Positions 1 through 24,800 of a stretch of DNA of 64,000 nucleotides are shown one piece after another. Numbering within the stretch: position 1 is the first letter of the stretch; the number at the start of each line of letters is the position of its first letter. The translations under genes were made by a program, and so were the position numbers. The stretch is from Mesostigma viride (Eukaryota > Streptophyta > Mesostigmatophyceae > Mesostigmatales > Mesostigmataceae): the NCBI GenBank assembly GCA_009746045.1, contig RPFO01000231.1, forward strand, positions 892,388-956,387, read 5' to 3'. Under the pieces are notes generated by a model, which ran no database searches, was not told where the DNA came from, and worked only from the letters and a program-made list of their open reading frames with translations.

Positions 1-12924
<12,924 letters not shown>

Positions 12925-14039
12925 TTAATCATAAATTGGAACGCAATTTCCCAAAATAGGCTGAGCAATGCGACACCAGCCCTACCAATTCCTTCGAGGA
13001 AAGGAGCAGCGAAGCACTTAAGGTAGGCGCAGACACCCGCTATGTAATATTCAGTAAAAATTTCCGGATTGCTCACGCGGCCAGTACTGTGGAGCGAATA
13101 ACACTAGCTGGCGTTGTTCCCTGGAATTTCACCGACCTTGCACCAAAGGGCAGGTGAATATATGGCAAACAACTAGATTCTAAACAAATCTCCTGTTAAC
13201 GCAAACGAGAGCGGTAAAAACACGTAAACTTAGCAGTAAATAGTAAAAATGTCTCCCGAGGCTTTAGTGGGACAACTCGCAATGTAGGTATCACGGTCAC
13301 ATCAGGATTAGACGGGCGTGAACTAATAATTATAGGCAGTTGGCCATGGCGTGCACGTAAATTCGCTGTGTCGCCACTCGGCAGCAAATATTTTAATGCC
13401 AGCAACTAAGATGCCGCTGTGATGAATCTTCAACGTCATTCTAGTGCTTGAAATATCTGACCTACACAACGAGTCCCTACCGAGGTAACAGATGGCCGCG
13501 TCGTAAGACTTGGTACTAACGAAACAACACTGTTCTTGAACTTTGCGAAGGAGGCTGAAGTAAAAGGCTCCCTGTCCAAACTTGATCCCTAGTAGCCACG
13601 TGTCCATCTAGAGGCTTTTGCTGTTCGCTGAGAGCGTTTGCCAGGCGGTGTTTTTTATGCGAGCGGACTCCGGGGCTGACCGAATCAGTCCGCGCGGACT
13701 CCGTTAATAGCGATGATGGCACAGCCAAGACAGCAATATTTTGTTGGTAACACGCGCATTTCTACGGTAATTGCAGAAGAAGCCAAGACGCATATGGGCA
13801 CTTTATTAACATTAAAGTTTAACTGTGAATATATCTGAATTTTCCCTGGCGCGTCGGGTGTGCAGTCTCCGAGTAGCAGGCCAAGACCAGTTCAGTGCCC
13901 TTTGGGCCAGCGAGTGAGGCGAGATGCCAGGTGGGAAGAATGCCCGGCATTTTGATGGTAGACAATATTAGCATAATTCTTGGCATGTGGAACTGTTTTG
14001 CCGTGGATGTTAGTTTGGTATGTTAACTTTTTCTATGTC
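12925..14039. promoter_or_regulatory. Divergent intergenic region between murF and the HTATSF1-like gene
   Basis: About 1.1 kb separates the start codons of the two divergently transcribed genes, so it must hold both promoters and both 5' UTRs. I see no clear TATA box or other placed element and no transposon or long satellite in it, unlike nearly every intron here. It is one of the few repeat-poor stretches in the window. The assignment as a shared promoter is an inference from position. Confidence 0.5.
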
Positions 14040-17000
14040 ATGCCTTGCCCAAATCGAAACCCCGTTGCACTAGCAGAGGAGGCAGAAGACGATTCTTTGC
14101 AAACAGCCCAACAACAGCCCGATGCAGCACTTGATCCACTGGCGGCATGGTACTACACCGACCACCAAAATGCACCGACCGGCCCGGCCAATGTAGAGCA
14201 ACTGCGTGGTAAGTTTTTTCCACATGTCTTGTTGCAATTGCGTCATTCGTATGTTGACTATTCGTTGATGTGTTAATCCGTTGATATGCGTGAAGCAATG
14301 GTGCGGTGGGACTGCCCTTTTTTGCGATTGCACCCCACGTTATATGCACGGCCCTTGAGACGCGACGTGGCAGCTTCTCACTAGGCAGCTTTGCATCGTG
14401 CGTGGGCTCGTGAGAGTGTTTCCGTCACATTGTCACCCCCAGGCCTCTTCCTAGACTGTCTCCTTTCTCTATTTTTTTTCTCCCTCTAGTGGGCGCACCG
14501 CTACCTAGCCCGAGGGAGTCCGGACAGTGAGGCATGTTTATCCCCTCACCGCGCAGTTAAGTAGTTGTCACCGCTACCTAGCCCGAGGGAGTCCGGACAG
14601 TAAGGCATGTTTAGCCTCTCACTGCACGGAGAACTACGGATAGCTACGTATAATGTAAGTGAAGATGCAGTTAAGTAGTGAAGATGTGATAGTGGTTACA
14701 AAGAGAAGTGAATACTGGTCATAGACACTCGTTGCAGCGGTTTACCAAGAGAAATGAGTACTGGTTAGATTGTAGACACTCGTTGCAGCGGTTTACCAAG
14801 AGAAATGAGTACTGGTTATACTATGGCATCGGCTACCAAGAAAAATAACCCCATTCGATTCCACTGCGCGTTGGATCGCACATTTCGCGCCATAACGCAC
14901 CTAAATACGTCTTCTGCTTTTTTTTTTTTGCTGTATGTAATTGTCCTCCAGGGGATCCGCACCCTTATCCTGTCTCACGCCGTGTGCACAACTTGCGTTG
15001 CAATCGCGTGTAGTAGTTGTCCACTTCCCCGACCTCTAAACTATAGCATCATTGCATGAAACTACAGTGTAAAAGATAATCGCTGAGATTTTAGCGGACA
15101 GTCTGGGTTAATCCTTGTCGTTGTGCGGCCATCCCTTTCCTGCCCCCCCTCGACACATTCTCGCTCCCCTCGAAACCCCCTTCCCACCCCCCCACCCCAC
15201 CCCTCTTTTCCCCCTCCCGCCCCCCCCCCGTCCCCCTCTCCCCCTCCCCCCAGCCCTGTACGCGTATGGCAGCATAACCACTGCCACCCCGCTCTGGTGC
15301 GACGGCATGGCTGAGTGGTTGGCCCTCGCCACGATGCCCTCGCTGCTGGCCGCCGTAACCCAGCCACCCGCCCAGGGTGCCTCGGGCCTCCCTGACGATG
15401 TGGCTTCTACGGCTGCCACCGATTGCGGTCATGCTGCGGAGGCCGTCGAGGCATCCGCCGCAGATTGGCTTGTGGATGGAAAGCCCCACAGAGGGAGCGG
15501 GGGTGTTGGTTCAAGCCAGGGACGAGCGAATGCAGCCCATGGGGGGGCAAATGCAGGGGGAGGTAGTAATGCTGGAGGCAGCGGTGGTCCATCGGGTCCT
15601 AGTGCTAATTCTGGCGCTGACGGTGATGCCGCTGGCGCTGGCGAGGACCCTGACGAGGAGCTGCGTCGATGGGAGATGGAGGTGAAGGCGCTTGAGGAGG
15701 CGGAGAAGGCCCAGCAAGGGGGAGGGGAGGGGGGCGGTGGCGGGGGGGATGCGGGGGCAAGGGGTCTGGGGGATGGCGGGGGGGGCGTCAGGGGGGGGGG
15801 TCTTCATGACGAGGATGATGATGATGATGATCGGCCGCGGACGCCGCCCGAAGGCGAGCGGAGTTTCACGGATGACGACGGGACCCACTACGTGTGGGAC
15901 ACGAGGCTGCGGGCATGGGTGCCTCAGGTATGGCTGGGAGTAGCAATCCGGCTAATAATACAATATGAAATGCATAGGGAATAACACAAATATCATAGAA
16001 ATGCACCGGGGGTATCAATTAGGCTTCTGTAACGCGTCTCGGAGGCGGGACGATCAAAGTAAAGCTTGTCTGGGGGTAACATGGGGACGTAAAGGGTGGG
16101 GATGATGTTCATGGGGATGTTCAGGGTGGGGATGATGTACCGTGCGATGCGATTTTATTATATTTTTTATTTTATTTTTTATTTTGTTTTTTTCAACCCG
16201 GTATGGGGACCTGATAGAGTAGGGGGATGGTATATCCAGGTGTTTGCATACATATTCAAGCCCTTGGCTTGCTTGCCTCTATTCTGTAGTTCATCCCCAA
16301 GCCCTTGTCCTATATATCGTCGTCTCCTATACATATTCATCTCCTTCTACTATATGTATTCATCTTCTATAGTAGTGTGTATTCATCCCCATGCCCTTGT
16401 CCTATATATCGTCGTCTCCTATACATATTCATCTCCTTCTACTATATGTATTCATCTTCTATAGTAGTGTGTATTCATCCCCATGCCCTTGTCCTATATA
16501 TCGTCGTCTCCTATACATATTCATCTCCTTCTACTATATGTATTCATCTTCTATAGTAGTGTGTATTCATCCCCATGCCCTTGTCCTATATATCGTCGTC
16601 TCCTATACATATTCATCTCCTTCTACTATATGTATTCATCTTCTATAGTAGTGTGTATTCATCCCCATGCCCTTGTCCTATATATCGTCGTCTCCTATAC
16701 GTATTCATCTCCTTCTACTATATGTATTCATCTTCTATAGTAGTGTGTATTCATCCCCATGCCCTTGTCCTATATATCGTCGTCTCCTATACATATTCAT
16801 CTCCTTCTACTATATGTATTCATCTTCTATAGTAGTGTGTATTCATCCCCATGCCCTTGTCCTATATATCGTCGTCTCCTATACGTATTCATCTCCTTCT
16901 ACTATATGTATTCATCTTCTATAGTAGTGTGTATTCATCCCCATGCCCTTGTCCTATATATTCGTCTCCTATACATATTCATCTCCTTCTACTCCTAAAG

Positions 17001-20000
17001 GTACTCATCTTCTATAGTAGTGTGTATACATCTCCATGCTCTGGTCCACGAATAAACAGCTTGGCCTTATATCTGAGATGTAGTCCATTGACTTCCTATT
17101 CGTAATTAGTCCTGGTGTAATCAGTGGCTCTTTGTATGTTTGATGAATGCTTCACACTCCTGCCATGCCTGCCGGCACACTGCCCCTCCCCCCACCTCCA
17201 CCCACCCCACCCAGGGCGAAGACGCGGCCGTCTCCTTGAAGCCCTTTGAGCCTGAGGACATGACCTACGAGGCCGAAGAGGAGGTCATCCCGACATTAGC
17301 AGCCGTGCTCGCTCGTGAGAAGAGGCTGCGGGAAGAGGAGGAGGCAGCGGAGGCAGCCAAACACAAGAGTCTCGCGAGCAAGAAGGCATCGGCCAGCAAG
17401 AAGCGGAAAGCGGGGGAGGGGAAAGGGGAAGGGAAAGGGGTGGGGAGCGGGACGGACACGGATGCCCCTGGGGACGGTGAAGGGGACAAGGTTGGGGAGG
17501 GGGGGGAGGAGGAGGCGGGTCAAGGGGGGGAGGGGGGCGTGGGGGGGAAAGGAGGTGCAGTGGCGGGGGCTGCGGAGGGCGGGGAAGCAAAGGGCGCACC
17601 GGGCAGCAAGGGAAAGGGCAACAACAAGGCCAAGGGCAAGGTGAGGGGTTCATTGGGTCCTGCGAATGCTTCCAGTTCAGGCTTTTTTTATTTCCTACCG
17701 TGGGCCTGTAGGAAACCTGCTTATACAACATGTACATAGCTACACAAAGTATGCATATCAGATGCTATGCATATGGTTTCTATTGGATCTGTTGGATCTA
17801 CTAGCTAGGACACATACTTAAATATGATTGATATAGTCGTAGTCTGCTATGCATATGGTTTCTATTGGATCTGTTGGATCTACTAGCTAGGACACATACT
17901 TAAATATGATTGATATAGTCGTAGTCTGCTATGCATATGGTTTCTATTGGATCTATTGGATCTACTAGCTAGGACACATACTTAAATATGATTGCTATAG
18001 TCGTAGTCTGCTATGCATATGGTTTCTATTGGATCTATTGGATCTACTAGCTAGGACACATACTTAAATATGATTGCTATAGTCGTAGTCTGCTATGCAT
18101 ATGGTTTCTATTGGATCTATTGGATCTACTAGCTAGGACACATACTTAAATATGATTGATATAGTCGTAGTCTGCTATGCATATGGTTTCTGTTGGATCT
18201 ATTGGATCTACTAGCTAGGACACATACTTAAATATGATTGATATAGTCGTAGTCTGCTATGCATATGGTTTCTATTGGATCTATTGGATCTACTAGCTAG
18301 GAGACATACTTAAATATGATTGATATAGTCGTAGTCTGCTATGCATATGGTTTCTATTGGATCTATTGGATCTACTAGCTAGGACACATACTTAAATATG
18401 ATTGCTATAGTCGTAGTCTGCTATGCATATGGTTTCTATTGGATCTATTGGATCTACTAGCTAGGACACATACTTAAATATGATTGCTATAGTCGTAGTC
18501 TGCTATGCATATGGTTTCTGTTGGATCTATTGGATCTACTAGCTAGGACACATACTTAAATATGATTGATATGGTCGTAGTCTGCTATGCATATGGTTTC
18601 TATTGGATCTATTGGATCTACTAGCTAGGACACATACTTAAAGATTATTGATATAGTCGTAGTCTTCTACTAGCTAGGACACATACTTAAATATGATTGA
18701 TATGGTCGTAGTCTGCTATGCATATGGTTTCTATTGGATCTATTGGATCTACTAGCTAGGACACATACTTAAATATGATTGATATAGTCGTAGTCTGCTA
18801 TGCATATGGTTTCTATTGGATCTATTGGATCTACTAGCTAGGGGACATACTTAAATATGATTGATATAGTCGTAGTCTGCTATGCATATGGTTTCTATTG
18901 GATCTATTGGATCTACTAGCTAGGGGACATACTTAAATATGATTGATATAGTCGTAGTCTGCTATGCATATGGTTTCTATTGGATCTATTGGATCTACTA
19001 GCTAGGACACATACTTAAATATGATTGCTATAGTCGTAGTCTGCTATGCATATGGTTTCTATTGGATCTATTGGATCTACTAGCTAGGACACATACTTAA
19101 ATATGATTGATATAGACGTATTCATATGGTTTCTATTGGATCTATTGGATCTACTAGCTAGGAGACATACTTAAATATGATGGATATCGTCGTAGTCTGC
19201 TTGTTTTGCAGCTGTTCGTGTGTGCCTCGTCTCGCCTGCCTTCACCAGTGGTAAACGTCTTATGACCTCAAGTGTGTACGTGTGAAATGGATGTGGCTCG
19301 CCGCGTCTCATCTATTTGTATAGTGGTATAGACCTTTCCCATCTATGTAGGTCGACCCGTTGTCGCCCTGTTTGTAGTTTCTCTCGGTTTTAGCCGTAAG
19401 GCCTGCGGAGATGGAGCGACTCTGGCTCGCTGTGTACTTTAGGTAACGTCTCTTATTGTACTTGCTTTAATGTCTCTTCCTCCTTTGCATCTTCTGTAAT
19501 GCTCGTTTCTCCCACGTACTTTCTGCTATACCTCTCTCCCTCCTGTGGATTGTCGTGCAAACGCCAGCCCGTGGCGGAGGAGCAGCCCAAGGGCTGGTTC
19601 GAGCTCAAAGTGAACACGAGCGTGTATGTGAACGGGCTGCCGCTGGACACCAACGTGGAGGAGGTGAGCCGCTGCTGTCGGACATTGTGGGTGGTCTCTC
19701 CCGTCGTGCTATAGTACTAGTAGGCGAGGTGTGACCCAAATTACTTTTTCCATTTGCTGTCAGAGTAGTGCATCGCGGTGCTGTAGTAGTAGCACAATTA
19801 AATATTACTTGCATAGTCAGTTCCGCGTTAGGACCCATCCTGTAACATTCCATTTCCAAGTTTATAGTTGTATTTGAGGTAGCATTTCTTGATCGGTGCA
19901 CGTTTACGTGACTCGTGATTTCCCTGATGTGCCTGGCTGGGTGAACTGGAGGAAATCCGCAGGTTGCGGCCGTCTTTAGCAAGTGCGGCGTGATCAAGAT

Positions 20001-20649
20001 GGTGAGTGCTGCGTGTGCCAGCAATAATACGTTCGTGCCCTCGAAGCGCTGCGTTGCGTATTCTGCGTGCAGCATGTGGACGTGGCGTGTGCTACCGGTG
20101 GCCAAGCCTTGGTCCCAACACAGCTCTTTGTTTAGCCACTTCTAAAAGGGGTACTGCTGGGATTGGGATGCCAGAATGTTGCGACTACGTTTGCAGGGCA
20201 CGTTGGGATGCGCTGTGTAACCACAAGGAACCAGCCATCCAGAAAGAGTACTGCAGCATTTGTACTCTTAAAGTGTTGTGTAGTAATTGTTCTGCAGCAT
20301 TCGTGCTGTAAGGGTACTGTAGCATCCGACCTCAAGCGCGCTGCAGCGCTGTGGCTTTCGACCGCTAGGGCCACTGCACCCACTCGGTTGTTCCCAATGC
20401 GCAACCTTTGCAGCCATGGCCCTTCCGCGATATCTTCCCGGAGGTTCCTACTATTCCATCTTCCCCCCAGTGTCCAAGGAGCGTCCACATTGTACTTGCT
20501 ACAATATCAGGCACAACAGCTTTCCACGAACACCTACCCGGGTACAAAGCCAATCCTCTGCGTGTCTGCAACATAAGGTTTCGCCGTTTGTTCTATTTCT
20601 GCATGTCCTCTAGCCGGCTGTGCACCGGCCCCACACCCACACCTACACC

Positions 20650-20714
<65 letters not shown>

Positions 20715-21816
20715 TCACATCCACATGTGGTTCCCTCCCCCTGTCACCGATGGCATGATTCCTGCGGGAGTCTATCTCCTTACGGCTCAGTCCCCCAGTT
20801 CCCAGTGGCGCGATTCTTGCGTGATTCCTGCGGCGGTGTGTTCTTTGTTTCATTCTCTTTACTATTTCTCAGGATCCCGAGAAGAACCAGCCGCGCGTCA
20901 AGCTGTACACGGACAAGGCCACGGGGCAGCTTAAAGGGGACGGCCTGGTAACCTACCTCAAGGTACGATTTGGCCCTTTCTACGATTATTATTTTAGTAG
21001 TACTATTTGTTGTTGCGGCATTTATTTTTGTTCTTCTTGCAAGGCAAGAAGAACAGAATAGGTTAACCGAATAGGGTTTGCCCAGTTCTAGTCCGAATAG
21101 TGTCAGAAGAGCGTCTTCCCTATGTGACCCGAGAATCCCAGCATCCCTTTCAATCATTAAGGTCCTCCCCTGAATAGGTCATCCAGTACATCCGTGCTGT
21201 TGAATGGTTTTCACTATGTGGGCGTTTGGTGCCCAGAATATTTCGAAAAACAGACAGTGCCAAGTTGTTGTTGCCGGGCAAGTGGCATGGAAACGCAAGG
21301 GGGCGATGCAGGGAATAGGGCAGTCGAATTTATGCCCCCGCCCCCGTGTCCTCCCCTTAAAACCATCGTTTTTATGGTTTGCATTAATTGGTCCCCTTGG
21401 TGGCGACCATGGCCCATGCATTGCCCTTTGGTCCAAGATGTTGGTTTTGTATGCTGTATACAAAGTCATAGTAGTATTACACAAGAAAAATTGCATATTG
21501 CGTATGCACAGTGCGTGCGGCAGCAGCGCCCGCTCAGTTATGTGGGTTGTGTGTGTCAGCTGGGACGTGTGTGTAGTGTGGCAGCAGCAATGCGTGCGGC
21601 AGCAGCAATGCGTGTGGCAGCGGCGATGCATGTGGCAGCGGCGATGCATGTGGCAGCGGCGATGCGTGTGGCAGCGGCGATGCGTGTGGCAGCGGCGATG
21701 CGTGTGGCAGTGGCGATGCTTTCGGCAGCGGCGACGCGTGTGGCAGCGGCGACGCGTGTGGCAGCGGCGATGCGTGTGGCGGCAGCAACCCGAATCTCTG
21801 TCTGTCTATCTCTCTT

Positions 21817-21863
<47 letters not shown>

Positions 21864-24800
21864 CGCGCGCGCGCGCGCGCTCTCTCTCACTCTCTCGCTC
21901 GCCTCCCCCCCCCCCCCCTCTCTCTCTCTATCTGTGTGTGTGTGTGTGTGTGTGTGATTGTGTGGCAGCAGCGCCTGCACATGTGTGTGTGTGTGTTGTG
22001 CATGCGTGCATGTGAGCTGGCAGCGACTAGGTTGACACTGGACACGGGGAAGGCGCCGTGACCTCCCCACTCACGGACATGATTGACATTATTCAAATCA
22101 TTACGATGAATCATCAACTCAAATCCTAACACCTATATAAATCGAACTTGGTGACCATTGGTCCAATAATTAGGGGGAGTAACGCCGATAATTAGGGGGA
22201 GTACCGCCGATAATTAGGTAGTGAATCGTGATGCAAAAATCAGCCCTTTGGCTGAGCTCCAGAGATCTCCAGAGATCTCTGGGCCAAAAAGTACAAATCC
22301 CAGGTACACTACTCGCGAAGCGCCAGGCGCCAGGCGCCACGAGCCACGAGCAATTTCAGCCAGCGTCGGAAGGAGTGACATGCGGCGGGCCATTGCCGTA
22401 GCCATGGGCAACTAGCCACGGGCCACGGGCAACTAGCCATGGGCAAGAAATTTCAGCAACGAAAGGATGGCAGGAATTTCAACGGGCCACTAGCCACGGG
22501 CCGGCGACGGGCCCCGGGCCCTGGGCGACACTATGGGCCATGGGGCACGAGAATTTAGATAGCAGCCGGACTTGGATAGGCAGCCGGACTTGGATAGAGT
22601 CCAAAATAATAGGGGCCTGGCCCCTATCGGGTCTCCTTGTGGAAATAAACACCCTGTGCTGCCACACTGAATTGCTCGCCACCCATGTTGTTCTCTCTCC
22701 CTCCAACCCCCACCCCCCCGCCCCCCCGCTCCCCACACAACACCACAACACACACACACACGCGCGCGCGCGCGCACACACACATACCCGCCCGCCCGCC
22801 CGCCCGCCCGCCCGCCCGCCCGCCCACCCACATTGCTGCTGCCACACGAAAACGCTCTGTTAAAGGTTGCTGCTGCCACACTAAAACGTATTCCCCCCCC
22901 ATACACACGCACACACATTATCTGCTGCTGCCACACACAACCAACACACCTCTATGGGCGCTGTGTGCTGCCGCACGCGACGCAGGAGCCATCGGTGGAC
23001 CTGGCGCTGTCCCTGCTCGACGGTGTGCCCCTGAGGCTGGGCGCCCAGGGACCGATCATGTCGGTGCAGAAGGCCAAGTTTGAGCAGAAAGGCACGTGCG
23101 GTGGTGCTGATGCTTATATAGGCCAATGAGGACAGAAAGCACGTGCAGGCGGTGCGCATGCTGATTTTGTATGTTATTGGATTGGATCGCCTGGCTCTAC
23201 CAAAGGGCCACGCTTACACGACTATGTTATTGTATTGGATCGCCTGGCTTTGTTGTGGTCCAAAGGGCCACGCTTACACGGCTATGTTATTGTATTGGAT
23301 CGCCTGGCTTTGTTGTGGTCCAAAGGGCCACGCTTGCACGACTATGTTATTGGATTGGATCGCCTGGCTTTGTTGTGGTCCAAAGGGCCACGCTTACACG
23401 ACTATGTTATTGTATTGGATCGCCTGGCTTTGTTGTGGTCCAAAGGGCCACGCTTACACGACTATGTTATTGTATTGGATCGCCTGGCTTTGTTGTGGTC
23501 CAAAGGGCCACGCTTACACGACTATGTTATTGTATTGGATCGCCTGGCTTTGTTGTGGTCCAAAGGGCCACGCTTACACGGCTATGTTATTGTATTGGAT
23601 CGCCTGGCTTTGTTGTGGTCCAAAGGGCCACGCTTACACGGCTATGTTATTGTATTGGATCGCCTGGCTTTGTTGTGGTCCAAAGGGCCACGCTTGCACG
23701 ACTATGTTATTGGATTGGATCGCCTGGCTCTACCAAAGGGCCACGCTTACACGACTATGTTATTGTATTGGATCGCCTGGCTTTGTTGTGGTCCAAAGGG
23801 CCACGCTTACACGACTATGTTATTGTATTGGATCGCCTGGCTTTGTTGTGGTCCAAAGGGCCACGCTTACACGACTATGTTATTGTATTGGATCGCCTGG
23901 CTTTGTTGTGGTCCAAAGGGCCACGCTTGCACGACTATGTTATTGTATTGGATCGCCTGGCTTTGTTGTGGTCCAAAGGGCCACGCTTACACGACTATGT
24001 TATTGTATTGGATCGTCTGGCTTTATTTAGGCCCTTAAGGCCAGATTGGATCAGAAAGGCATGTCGGGCGGTGCATGTAATGCTCATACAGTGCCCAACG
24101 TGGTTGGTTGCCTCTACTGGATGCCCTGGCGATTGTGGACCACCATGGTGGCTTGCCGTGCGAGGGAATAGGGAATCGATCAGCCCAGCTACCTTAGGGA
24201 ATAGGGAATCGATCAGCCCAGCTACCTTAGGGAATAGGGAATCGATCAGCCCAGCTACCTTAGGGAATAGGGAATCGATCAGCCCAGCTACCTTAGGGAA
24301 TAGGGAATCGATCAGCCCAGCTACCTTAGGGAATAGGGAATCTATCAGCCCAGCTACCTTTGTTGAGCTATCTTATTCTGGCACGTTGTGAATGCACTGT
24401 GTCGCCCGGCATTTGCTGTACCGTATTTGTAGCCAGTAGTGGCAGCATTTTCGTGAGCGTGTACGCTCTAGGGTATGCTCTCCGTTTCTTGCACACACAT
24501 GACAGCTTGGCAGGAAAGGGAAACAAAAGGGGAAGAAAAAGGGAGCGGGAAGGCCCCTTGCTGGCTTTCTCATCCTGGCATGCGTCCCTGGTTTTCTTGG
24601 CACTTGCTCTATCTCATTGCTGACTCTGGCATGCTCTGATGTGGTGCATGTTATACATAATCTTAAACTTCTATAATCTTCTGGCGCAGTACTATCATCT
24701 CGCTTTTGCTCACTCTGTTTCGCTCGTGTGCGGCGGCCTGCAACCATGCGTGTCGCTCGGGCACCCTTCGCTGTATCTGGACTGACCAGCGGTCACTGCA

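Noticed and set aside
15062-15489. Minus-strand Gly/Arg-rich frames opposite exon 2
   Set aside because: Antisense of the C-rich polypyrimidine tract and exon 2.
16096-17105. Series of near-identical 85-codon frames (tandem genes?)
   Set aside because: They are the same frame of a 92-bp satellite, repeated in intron 2.
16292-19205. CRISPR-like regular direct repeats
   Set aside because: Whole 92-bp and 82-bp units repeat without unique spacers, in introns of a eukaryotic gene. These are satellites.
23143-24391. Three overlapping frames of about 270-400 codons with perfect 20-residue repeats
   Set aside because: Translation of a 60-bp satellite inside intron 7; two shortened units break the register between frames.
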